Below, in pieces: positions 1-10,309 of a DNA stretch of 64,000 nt. Source of the DNA: Adiantum capillus-veneris (taxonomy: Eukaryota > Streptophyta > Polypodiopsida > Polypodiales > Pteridaceae); the NCBI GenBank assembly GCA_014529385.2, contig CM043971.1, positions 93,847,840 to 93,911,839 on the forward strand, given 5' to 3'. The notes under the pieces were generated by a model that saw nothing but the letters and a program-made list of their open reading frames with translations, did not search any database and was not told the origin of the DNA. Position 1 is the first letter of the stretch; each line of letters starts with the position of its first letter. Position numbers and translations under genes: made by a program.

Positions 1-1526
1 ATAATTGAACCTACATCTCTTTGCTTAAGCTCTTATGGTTGCACATGGCCTTTAGGTTGAGAAGCCAAACATCATCCTAGATGTGGCCAAAGCTAACATC
101 AAACTACACACGCATAGTGTCCTAAAATAGTAATGCTAATAAGAAAACACAATTGAGCTACATAACTCATACTTGCTCATCGCCACTTATGTATCAGAAT
201 ATTTTGAAAGAGGAAGGCTGATGTAAAAAAAAAAAAACTCAACTAGAAACCCATCTACTACTCACTCTTAAGTGTAAAGCCTTATATATTGTTTCCAAGA
301 GATATAGATGATAAAAGAGTATCTAACAAAACTTTACAAATAAATAGTGTCTATTGTAAAGTTTGGTTTACCTCAATCAACTTCTAGGCCTTAATTGGCT
401 CACCCTTGGCTCTTAGCTGTGTCCTTATATTGTTCTTAACCTTAATTGGATCCTAGCCCTTGGCGAGTATCCTTGTCCTAAAAAGTGTCTTCTCAAGGGT
501 ACTTAGCTTAATATGTTCCAAATGATACCTACTCGAGTCTATTATTTGTCTTGAGTAGCCATAGATGCCAAAATAAGTGCCACATGAATTGGTTTGCTAT
601 GTTTCATAAGCATGAGTATTGATAAGATAAAACATGATCTATTGCATGCATGTCGTCAGAATGAAGGAACTCAATCATAAATGAGTCATTGTTCATTCAT
701 AAAGACAAAATAAATGCCTAGAAGAAGATATCCATAAATAAAGCATAACCAAAGAATACTTATGGGGCCAAATAAATGTCAATAAAAAATTTCTATCTGG
801 CCGATGATGTCCTTGATAGAATGTCATGCATCATAACAAAATCATAAAAAATCATTCTTGTGTGGAGTGAGTCCCACCATACTGCCATGCCTTGCATGTC
901 GCTTCCATTGCGGTGAATTTTGACTACCTTACAAAACCTTGTCTATACCGCCTCATTGACCTCTTCAAAATTCCCCAAAACCCACTCTATGTGTAAACTC
1001 TCAAGCTCAAATCTAGGTTCACCAAGAAACTTCTTTTCTTGCTAAAATTATGGAATCCTTGTTCTTGCCTTTCTTCTTGAACTTGGAGCACTTTTGGCCC
1101 AGGTTGAGAGCCGTGTGTGTTTCTTCCTTGAAAGAATCCTTGAATTTAGCTAGATTTCCTAGAAATCTTTCTCAATTGCTATCGAGAATCGTGCATTTAA
1201 AAAAGATGAAGCATGTTTTGCTTTGCTCTAAGGCCTTAAGACCAAAAATGCCCCAATAGGATGTCAATATCATTGGTACTCATAAAGTAGCTGCTCACAT
1301 TCCATGAAAGTGACAAAATGAAATTTCCTCAACAAACTCTTTGCTACTAACTTGCACTTGTCAAACCTTTTGATGACAAAGAAACTTCAACATCTCCACC
1401 TAATTGTGGATAAGGTTGTGGACGTGTTTAAAAAATATTTGAATGAAAGATACTATATCGCATGACCTACATATAAAAGAGAAGGTCCAATGAGCATATC
1501 AAGGCCCTTGTTGTTGTTTATGCACC
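1..1526. other. non-coding, no recognisable feature
   Basis: AT-rich DNA with stop codons in all frames. The only open frame, at 1050-1259, has no recognisable domain and looks random. I see no LTR ends, tRNA boxes or clear repeats before 1527. Confidence 0.6.
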
Positions 1527-1683
1527 TGTCACATCCTCGATGTCAGGCCTAAGGTAGGACTAGGGGGGCAAGGCCCTAATATACACATGCATGGTAAAGG
1601 GGGCTCCTAAAATAGGGACCACGGGTCTATATAGGGGCAAGGATGGGTGGATATTAGCATGAAATAGTTCCTCTATCATTTCA
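1527..1683 (+). repeat. LTR-like sequence (about 157 bp) followed by an initiator-Met PBS
   Basis: The stretch starts TGTCACATCC and ends in TCA, the TG...CA form of an LTR, and is followed by a PBS. It carries a TATA-like TCTATATAGGGG near 1626. Its core (gggtctatatagggg, ggatgggtgg, ttagcatg) matches the minus strand of the 100-bp terminal repeats at 41557-41656 and 45792-45891, so it belongs to the same broad family. I found no matching downstream LTR in the window, so this may be a broken element or a solo LTR with part of the leader. Confidence 0.6.
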
Positions 1684-1684
1684 C

Positions 1685-1697
1685 CGGTATCAGAGCA
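1685..1697 (+). promoter_or_regulatory. primer binding site (initiator-Met tRNA type)
   Basis: The sequence CGGTATCAGAGCA is one base from the standard plant PBS TGGTATCAGAGC, complementary to the 3' end of initiator-Met tRNA. It lies immediately after the LTR end, as expected for the start of minus-strand synthesis in a plus-strand element. Confidence 0.65.
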
Positions 1698-2651
1698 CGA
1701 TTACAAATCAAGGATGGGAGAGCTCTTAGGATCACAATTTTTAGGCTATGCTTTGTAGAACTCATCGTTGATGCATACGTGGCAATCCTAACAGCTTTTC
1801 CAACAAGTTTCCTAGGGTTTAACTCCCCTTTTGAAGTTTTTCGTACCATCAAAAATGTGTTTTGAGCTCCATAGATGAAATTATTATATGGACGCCTCGA
1901 GATATACTAGGTGTGTTTTTCCTTGTTTTTGCTTACAATAAGAGCTTCTTTCACTACATGTCCGATATTCTTTCATGTAGTGTGGGTTGCACTTTCTTGA
2001 GGCAAAACAACTGCTATGTGTTGAATTTTTCACTCTCGCTCTTGCATGCACTTGCATGTAAGCAAATACGTTGTGAATTCAAGAAGTTTTGTGTTGAGAC
2101 TTTCACTTATTCACACGCAGTTTCTCCACACTCTTGTGATCTATTACTTTGTAAGCAAAAGAATTCTTTCTTATATTCATGAGACGTGCATGTCTATGTT
2201 CTTCTCTCATGTAGAGTTTTTGCAAACTGGCACGCTCATGCATCGCATGCACACGATTTGTTTACATTTTTCTAAGTTTCATGGAAACTTGGAAGAGGCA
2301 ATACATAGATTTGTGTGTCAAAGCACATCTGTTTTCATTTTCACCTTTTTATGTATGGATGTCATGCTCTTTGTGTGCATGGAAACAATGTTTTCGAGAC
2401 ATCTCCATGTGTATGACACATCTATGCAAAGTTGAAGAAATGAAGTTTCCATGCTGCTAATGGTAAGTACATTTAGTTCATGATGCTAATGGGCTATCAA
2501 GAAATTTGTTTAGTTCTTATGCAAACCATCCAAAATGGTCAGAAGGCAATCATGCAACAGTTTCCAAGGGGAATCCCTACCAATGCTTGGCTAATCAGTA
2601 TGGAAAAATTTCCTAATTGGAGTAAGCTTTTCAAGCGAGCATGATTCCTAT

Positions 2652-2918
2652 TATGCATATTTTATGATTCTATGGCCAAGGAGCCCATTAGAACCCATTA
2701 TGTCATCAAGGGTATGCAATTAATAACTTGTGCATCTTCTCTCAGCATTGGCCAATGTTAGGTACGCTTTGTCAAGGAGCCCATTTTATGTTAGGTATGC
2801 ATATTTTATGATTCTATGGCCAAGGAGCCCATTAGAACCCATTATGTCATCAAGGGTATGCAATTAATAACTTGTGCATCTTCTCTCAGCATTGGCCAAT
2901 GTTAGGTACGCTTTGTCA
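2652..2918. repeat. near-perfect direct duplication, 123-bp unit, 144-bp offset
   Basis: Positions 2652-2774 recur at 2796-2918 with no change I can see. The 21-bp linker contains pieces of the unit (aaggagcccattttatg), which suggests replication slippage or unequal exchange. There is no coding content. Confidence 0.9.
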
Positions 2919-4090
2919 CTACAATTATGATATGCATTAATTGTGGGTATTGTTTATGCTTTTGCTACTCCATACAACTCGACAAGGTTGATTATTTGTC
3001 GGGATCAACAAGGTCGGTTTTATTTTTGAGATTGCTTATGCAGAAGCATCAAATGGCTATGAGCATAGAAGCTCGATAAATTTTTGAACATGTCATTATG
3101 TGAAACAAGGCTTCAATTTTATGCATATCGCATAATAGCTTCCAAAGTTTGAGATATGCTATCAGCATACGAACTTAGGGGGACTTTGCAATATATCTGA
3201 ATGGTCTCTCACTGGGTGCATACATGAACTAAGCCAAGACGGCTTACGTGGACATATGAAAACTCCCATATTTCAAAATCATACATACCTCACATCACAA
3301 CTGAGCTCCCAATGTACTCTCTATAGCAAGTTGCTGACAGGCTACCATACATTGTACATGCAGAGAATACACCATAACTATAACACAACTCCATATTAAA
3401 TGCTTCAAATCTTGGAAAAGTCTCTGGAATATCTTAATTTAATTTATGAACATGGCTAAATTCAAATAAATGCACAACTATGTGCAAAATGCATGCCAAT
3501 AAAAGGCTACCATAGCATTCTGTGTCACAAGAACCATATATAGACTTTGACTACACATTCTCCAAACCTAAATACACGATATTGACCATGAAGGTTAATT
3601 TTGAGGCACATGACCACAAAAAATAATGATGATAAACACTTCCAAAACTCTATAAAGATAGCACATATGCCAGCCATTTTCTAGTGTAAGAGCCCATTCA
3701 ACTAGTTACACAATTTTCAACCATGCCAACTACCACAATGTCCATTATATCCTCCTTGCCATTGTTTCTCTTTCAAAATATTCAAAGAATGCATATATAC
3801 CATTATCATGAGCAATACAGTCATGCAAAACCATTTTTTGAGCATCCTCATGCATTTCGTTTTCCAAATCACACCCCATATTTTGCAAGGGTTTATTGGC
3901 CACACATAATTCATTGAAATGCTTCTTAGGATGAGAACCCACATCTCTTCATGCACATGAGCTAATCCACCAATAACAATTTCTATCACTCTTCTTTCTT
4001 CATGCATTTCATCATTTGCATCATTGCCTCTACCATCAAGTGCATACTTTTGAGAAGATACACTCATACATTTAGGCATAATATCAACAA
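2919..4090. other. non-coding
   Basis: AT-rich DNA with only short random open frames and no recognised repeat end or RNA gene. The minus-strand open frame that starts at 4748 reaches 3717 through this stretch, but its only striking content is the duplicated microsatellite unit to the right. Confidence 0.5.
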
Positions 4091-4313
4091 CATTGGTGTG
4101 TGTATCTATGGTTGAGACTACAAAAGAAGATAAATTTTTAGCATTTGAAATGTCATACCATGGCTCATCTTGGTTTGCACCACCCCTTGAACCCATATGC
4201 TTGTCCCTTTCCACTATGCATGCCTTCTTGACATCCATGCCATTAACCAACTTCCACAGCATGTAGTCATTAATGTCCACCCAATCACCATCCATACATC
4301 TCCTTCTATGAGT

Positions 4314-4358
<45 letters not shown>

Positions 4359-4653
4359 GGTGTGTGTATCTATGGTTGAGACTACAAAAGAAGATAAATT
4401 TTTAGCATTTGAAATGTCATACCATGGCTCATCTTTGGTTTGCACCATCCCTTGAACCCATATGCTTGTCCCTTTCCACGCATTTGAAATGTCATACCAT
4501 GGCTCATCTTGGTTTGCACCATCCCTTGAACCCATATGCTTGTCCCTTTCCACTATGCATGCCTTCTTGATATCCATGCCATTAACCAACTTCCACAACA
4601 TGTAGTCATTAATGTCCACCCAATCATCATCCATACATCTCCTTCTATGAGTG

Positions 4654-4734
<81 letters not shown>
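4091..4734. repeat. duplicated units each ending in a (CT)n microsatellite
   Basis: The segment from 4091 recurs from 4355 (264-bp offset). A partial third copy of its middle part starts at 4480, only 75 bp after the equivalent point of the second copy. Full copies run into (CT)n at 4316-4355 and 4657-4734. On the minus strand the whole block is open and encodes Arg-Glu repeats joined by a repeated segment with motifs such as RRRCMD and MLWKLVNGMD. The open frame probably exists because (GA)n has no stop codons; I recognise no protein family. Confidence 0.85.
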
Positions 4735-4737
<3 letters not shown>

Positions 4738-4748
4738 CAATCTGGCAT

Positions 4749-5797
4749 GTTCCACTCTCAATTTGGGGATGTTTTGGTCTACCTCCACCAGCACATAGAT
4801 TGGTGAGACCTGCTATTGCGAGCATGAGGAATGGAAAGGGGAGCAAGAACCTTCCTCCACTCCCATCCTACTTTTTGCTCCTCTTGAGAAAATTGACCTT
4901 GGGCTTTCTTTGTCTCAACAAGGTATACACCACCTTTATATCTTTTAAAGTAGAAAACCAAGCGTATTTTGATATAGCTCAAGGTTCCTTCTCTCTTCTC
5001 CACTTTCATATGATTGGTTAGCACAAGTTTCCAATCTCCTTCTACTCTTAGATCTATAAGCTATGTGAGACATTTCATTCCATGGAAGCTACATGACAAA
5101 CTTTGCAACTCGAATTGTGCATCTCCAAGACTAGAGAAGACTCGTAGGCAGTACTTCCTTTCATCGTCTTAATCTAAGGTGAGTAATGGGAAACAAGGAT
5201 TTGTTTGTAGGGCTAGCATTGTGGCCCCCTGCTTCAACTGCGTTGAAGCACTATGTTTTGTTTTTGAGGTCTCACTTGCACTTGGCCTCATTAAAAGCTA
5301 TCATCAACAAAGGGAAAGCTTGTCGTTGTGCTGCAGAGGTATCCTTCCAGCATGTTGGTGAATCGACCTAGGCGTTCTTGCTTTGCAGGGAAAATTACTT
5401 GCATCCCTTTCCTTCTGATTGTCGCTCATGTTCGCGACTATGAACACATGCCCTACTGTGTCTCTCCCATCTATGGTAGGCGTTTTGAAATACTGATTGA
5501 CTACTTGCTTTTCTACTTGTATCTCGCATTAAGGCTTCCATTATTTTAGCTAAATCCTTTCATTGATACAAATTTCCACAGTCTCCAAGCTTTAAGCTTG
5601 TATTCGACATATTTATGCCCAATTGTGCATAATGTGCATAAGTTGAATTTAGTCCTATGTGCTTTGAGTTGGAGATTGTCAACGCGACAATAGAGGTGGA
5701 AGCGTTGGATTTGAGACGGGTAGCTTCTTGGATCCAAGATTATTTGATACAGCTATGTATGTTGCTTTTTTTATTAGATTTCAACATTTGTTTTAGC
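4749..5797. other. non-coding, likely decayed retrotransposon interior
   Basis: No coherent protein is visible. The segment lies directly upstream of a polypurine tract and LTR-like start at 5798-5813, so it may be the worn-out 3' interior of a plus-strand copia-type element. No conserved RT or RNase H motif remains. Confidence 0.35.
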
Positions 5798-5812
5798 CCG
5801 GGGGGTGCACAT
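5798..5812 (+). promoter_or_regulatory. polypurine tract before an LTR-like start
   Basis: A G-rich stretch (ccggggggtgcaca) lies immediately before TGTTGATT, the usual form of a copia PPT followed by the first bases of the 3' LTR. The evidence is positional only. Confidence 0.45.
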
Positions 5813-6200
5813 TGTTGATTTGTAAGTGTATCACATGCGCTCGACAGGAGGGTATATTTCATTTCTAGAAGTTACAGATTTACACTTGTAGGAGGATTTT
5901 TTTAATTCAATTTTGAAAAAAAGTTGTAAGTTTCTTAATAAAGAGGGATCATTTTATTCAAAGTTAGAAAATGTGTAGAGGGAGTTTTATATTACCTTTG
6001 ATTGCACGTGATACGTAGGATATTGGTAGGTACACCCCCTGAGTGTTTTACCGCTTTAGGCTTTTCTCTGTGCAAGTTTGCAGTTCGATAGTTCGATCTG
6101 AGTTTGTTTTGGTTATCCACTGAGACAATAATCTATTCATAATACGCTTGTGTTGTATGGTATTCTTCACTAGTATGGCAACTCTATTAGTTCTCTTGGG
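5813..6200 (+). repeat. LTR-like sequence, right end undefined
   Basis: It begins TGTTGATTTG after a PPT. Segments at about 5905-6050 (ttcaattttg...aataaa...atcattttattca...accccctgagtg) resemble 31990-32125 in the same order, so the two loci carry related LTR-like DNA. No downstream TG...CA end or PBS could be fixed. Confidence 0.4.
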
Positions 6201-6545
6201 CTCATTAGTACAATTGTGTTTCTTTTTCCTTGGCTTTTGAAGGCATTGTGCTTCAATGAGTTATGGCTTTTGAAATTCACTCACCTTTCTATTCACTTGA
6301 TCAAAATTGCCGAATCCATAAACCTTTAAATTATGTACTTTAGTTTATATTTTATTGTATGTTGAGCTGTTAATCTTGATGAGAGCTTATATCAAATGGG
6401 AGTCCATTGCAAAAAGCAAATGGGAATAGCAAATCAAACAGCAAGCTATTCATAATACGCTTGTGCTGCATGGTATTCTTCACCAATAAGGAAATTGTAT
6501 TTCTTTTTCCTGGATTTTGAAGGCATTGTGCTTCATTGAATTACG
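6132..6545. repeat. diverged direct duplication (about 6132-6270 and 6447-6545)
   Basis: Both copies contain attcataatacgcttgtg, tggtattcttcac, tttctttttcc and gaaggcattgtgcttca in the same order. The second copy has lost about 40 bp. There is no coding content. Confidence 0.75.
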
Positions 6546-6987
6546 GAGGTTTAGATTTTATATGATTTTGCTTATTGATTTTTTGCCTCATCTAGCAGCA
6601 TTTTCAGACTAATCTGTTTTGTTATTGAACGGTCATATTTTGAGAACTCTTAAATTTAATTTGATCTTTTGCAACGATATAATCTCGAGCTATGTTGGAG
6701 GCAGTTTCGCACTACCTGGAGAAATCAATGCCACGGAAACATTATGTATAGTTCAAAAATAGCCCAATTTAGGCGAGACCATGATCAATATTTCAACCAT
6801 GTAATTTTGGACTGAAATTAGATGTTTTTGCAACTCATAAAATTAAAATATCATTTTTTGATGGAGTATTTTTTACCCTTTTATGAATGATGTGTTTATT
6901 TTAGGTGAGTTTCCCTCTTAAAAATAGAAAATGTATTTGCTATGAAAAGGTGGGGCAGACTCTAATATTCTATGTGTGTGCGCGCGC

Positions 6988-9080
6988 TGTCGAGAAATTT
7001 GCGGTCTTGCCAGGAAAGCACCGGGCTTATGGCTGTGAGAGTTTGTGAGAGAACTCAATAAAAACTATATGAAGGAGTTAAACCATAGATGCCATGAAGA
7101 CTAGGGTTTGGAAAGAAGTGCAATCAAAGAAGACTCACTCTTTCTCTCTTGCATTCACACATACAAAGAAAGAACGCAAAAGAGAATGTCAAAATAATAC
7201 GAAGATGAAAACATCAAGGCTATGGTCATATCGTATCATGGGTAATATGAAAGGGTTAATGGATGAGTTAATGGCATTCAATCTTGGCTGACCAAATAGG
7301 CTACGAATTGTTCTTTGGAATTGTAGTTTTGTGCTTACCATAATATATATATTTTGTCTAGTGATTGGGATTAATTGTGTGTACAAATCCTCTTGGTTCA
7401 TAGCAAGATAACTACGCTTACATCAAAAGAAAAATTATAGTCTATGAGAGGTAGTATGATGGGATCCGGTGATAGAAGTATTTCATTGAGCCTTTCAGGG
7501 CCAAAGAGAAACACTATATGTTGTTGAAAGTGTATTTTACAGCTAATCCATACGTTAATTCTAATAGATTGTACAAAGTGAAAGCGATAGAAATGATCAT
7601 CATGTGGGTTATTCATCTAGGATAGTATGTGAGAAATGTAGATATGAGAGAAGTGAAGAGATGAGAATTTTCCCTCCCAAGCCCTATTCTTGCCCGTAGA
7701 CAATAAGGATACTGCGGGGAGAGATGTACCTGTAGCAAAGAGAACCTAAAATTTGTAGAGAGGATGAATTACTAAGAGTGAGAGAGATAGATTTGGTTAA
7801 GGAGATGAGATTAGATACATATATATGTATATGTTGGATTAGAGATGAAAATGAAAACAACAAGAAATCAAGAAAACATCAATGCAGAACACATCTTACT
7901 TGACAAACCCTTTGGCACCATTATTGATGGAGAGAGAAGAAGAGTGGATAATTCCACTTTGATTGATACACCAAGTGCAAGACCTTCTTTGATTAGAGTT
8001 GATCTTCCAAGGTTAGCTTGTTGCAAGAATGGCTAGTCTCCCTCTAGGAGAAAGTGTAGGCTTGGGCTTATGTTAATGGCTAAGTACAATTAGGCATTAC
8101 TACTCACTCCCTTAAGAATTCCTCTCATCAATGGCTTGAATGCTTGAGTTGTTTCCAAGGAAGAAGAGGTCCCCTTTTATAGGTGAAGGGAACCCACAAG
8201 GGTTTACACAAGAAGAGAGGAGCCAGTGTGAACAGGATTTGGAAAAGTTGGAAATGAGTTGTCCCTGCATGATGTGAGCAGACTAGGGTCCAGTATTTTG
8301 ATCATATCTCCTCAACCGTTGCTCCAAATAAAAAAGTAAAAATATGGGCAAAAACTTCAGCTCATTAGCTACGATTTTCATTTTAAAATCGTTTTCCAAT
8401 TCGGATTGGACCCTTGTGTAAAAAAATCATCAAAATAGGGTCCATTTATGGCAACAAAAGTCTTCATGTGGTCTCCTTAGCCTAGACTTTCATTTAATTC
8501 CAAAGGACACCTCATGCCATATGAAAGCATGGCATTGCTCCTTGACAAAGTTTTATAATCATGCTTGCAATAATGCATTAAAATAAGTGTATCTTTGAAA
8601 TCATGCCACCTAGTGTCCCACTAGGATTTGATTCTCTCCTAGTAGCTATTTAAAAAGAAATATAAGAAAAGTATAAAAAATACATAGAATATATATATAT
8701 TGGAGTTTACCCTAAATATAGGATCTAACTAGGGTGTGAGATGATAATGAAATAGTAGAAATAAAGAATCAATGCTTTTTGCCCCAAGTTAAAGAGGCGG
8801 AGCTATTGATGCTTTTCCCATAGTATTTTCTGATGGTAAAGTAAGGATATGTTACCCTTGAGAAAAATAATAGGATGAGATAGAAGGCTTATTATTATAC
8901 TTAAATATGCATATGTACACTATAGGAAATATAATTATGTATCTAAAAAAATACAAGATAGATCTTGTAGCATGCGTTCCCACTATGTACGTGTCACAGC
9001 ACGACATCCACCCCCTCTAAACCTGCACATCCTCCGGTATGTGCCACATTGTCTCTTTGTAAGATTAGACCTCTTGTACA
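6988..9080 (-). repeat. element A 3' LTR
   Basis: On the plus strand it starts TGTCGAGAAA and ends CTCTTGTACA; on the minus strand it is TGTACAAG...CTCGACA. It is the 3' copy because the integrase ORF ends just outside it. Short open frames inside it recur in the other LTR and are not genes. Confidence 0.93.
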
Positions 9081-9100
9081 TCTTCCTTGTCTTATTCTTT
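9081..9100 (-). promoter_or_regulatory. element A polypurine tract
   Basis: On the minus strand the bases directly before the 3' LTR are AAAGAATAAGACAAGGAAGA, almost pure purine, as expected for the plus-strand primer. They overlap the stop codon region of the integrase ORF. Nineteen of these bases also lie outside the other LTR (17113-17131). Confidence 0.75.
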
Positions 9101-10306
9101 ACTGGATGATTCCAGAGCTTCATATTCACTTTGATCTTCACCTGTGTTTTTCTCTTCTTCCTCATCCATATCTTCTAGATCATTGTCTCCTCTTCTCTTA
9201 AACATTTTAATCCTTTTTCCTGCAATGGGAATCTTTACTTCTGTACCATCTAGTTCAGACAAGCTGTAAGTAGCATTTTCATGCACATGCTTTACAACAT
9301 ACGGTCCAAACCATCTTTTTGAGAACTTACCCATGACTGTGTGCTGGTTATCAAGGCTACTATCATACACTAAAACCCAGTCACCTTTGTCAATTGTTTT
9401 GCTCCTGAGTCGATGTCGCTTATCAAAATAGTCCTTGTTTTTCAACCATGCATTTTTGAGTCGCTCTTTTGCAGCTTCAATGTCTCCTAGTCTTCTCTCT
9501 AGCTGCCTTATACGCAGTGCAAGGAGATCTTCCCTACTAAGCCCCTCTTGCCAAGGTAGTACATTCCATGTGGGAATTGTATCCTCAATCGGCATCACTG
9601 GCTTTTGACCATGCATTAGCTCCGCAGGCATGTAGCAAGTTACTGAGCTATGTGTTGTACGATCAGCCCATAAAGCATATGGTAACAATTTTGGCCACTC
9701 ACCAACTCTTCCTTCGCAAGCCTTGGCCAAAGCTTTGATGATAGGAGGATGCCCTCTTTCACTCTTTCCATTGCCTTCAGGGTTGTAAGCTGTAGTAAGA
9801 GAAAGCTTGATCCCTAATCTAGAAACGAACTCCCTTGCTTCTTCGGCATCCAGTTCACCTCGATCTGCAGTGATTTTTCCCACACAACCATAACGGCAAA
9901 TCACCTCATCAAGAAGGAATTTGCACACAGCTTCTGTGGTCTTAGCTCTTAATGCTCTTCCTTCAACCTGGTTAGTTAGGTCCTCTCGTGCAAGAACCAA
10001 GTATCTCATCTGCCAGAGTCCTAAAGGCATCGTGACTAGATCCACAACCCATTTATAGTGCATGGCTAGTGGATATGTAGGGTGCAATCCATCACGATGT
10101 CGAACATTTGAATACATTTGACAAGTTACACATGACTCTACAAACTGAGATACATCTTTATACATACCCTTCCACCAGTATTTTTCTTTCAACTTGGAGA
10201 AGGTTGCCCACACACCCCTGTGTCCAGCCCATAGACTCTCATGAAACTCTTGCATGAGCTTTACTTGAGTCTCTTTTTTACATATAACCCGTTGTGGTGT
10301 AGCACC
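9092..10306 (-). CDS. element A integrase (C-terminal part of pol)
   Basis: This part of the polyprotein inserts retrotransposon DNA into the genome. From the Met at 10255 the frame has 387 residues. An HHCC zinc module is visible (H5, H12, C42, C45), then catalytic D72, D131 (TADRGE) and E166 (GKSERG), then a C-terminal domain with the GPYVV motif of the GPY/F type and an acidic tail. Asp and Glu are separated by 34 residues. The frame joins the RT-RNase H ORF, interrupted only by an in-frame TAA near 10307, so the two were one protein. The D-D-E triad is intact, so the domain could be active if translated. No chromodomain follows. Phrases such as LRIRQLERR and ELDGTEVKIP resemble fungal-type Ty3 elements. 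Confidence 0.92.
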   Translation of the reverse strand, partial: GATPQRVICKKETQVKLMQEFHESLWAGHRGVWATFSKLKEKYWWKGMYKDVSQFVESCVTCQMYSNVRHRDGLHPTYPLAMHYKWVVDLVTMPLGLWQMRYLVLAREDLTNQVEGRALRAKTTEAVCKFLLDEVICRYGCVGKITADRGELDAEEAREFVSRLGIKLSLTTAYNPEGNGKSERGHPPIIKALAKACEGRVGEWPKLLPYALWADRTTHSSVTCYMPAELMHGQKPVMPIEDTIPTWNVLPWQEGLSREDLLALRIRQLERRLGDIEAAKERLKNAWLKNKDYFDKRHRLRSKTIDKGDWVLVYDSSLDNQHTVMGKFSKRWFGPYVVKHVHENATYSLSELDGTEVKIPIAGKRIKMFKRRGDNDLEDMDEEEEKNTGEDQSEYEALESSSKE

Positions 10307-10309
10307 CTT

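Noticed and set aside
1862-2435. Overlapping open frames of 106 and 129 codons
   Set aside because: Composition is hydrophobic and Cys/His-rich in a random way, there is no motif, and both overlap in different frames.
3717-4748. 343-codon minus-strand open frame as a gene
   Set aside because: It is open mainly because (GA)n lacks stops and because a unit is duplicated; no domain or conserved composition is visible.
7094-8036. Small open frames in element A LTRs (also at 15126-16431)
   Set aside because: They recur only because the LTR is repeated and they show no domain; differences between copies do not look like coding constraint.
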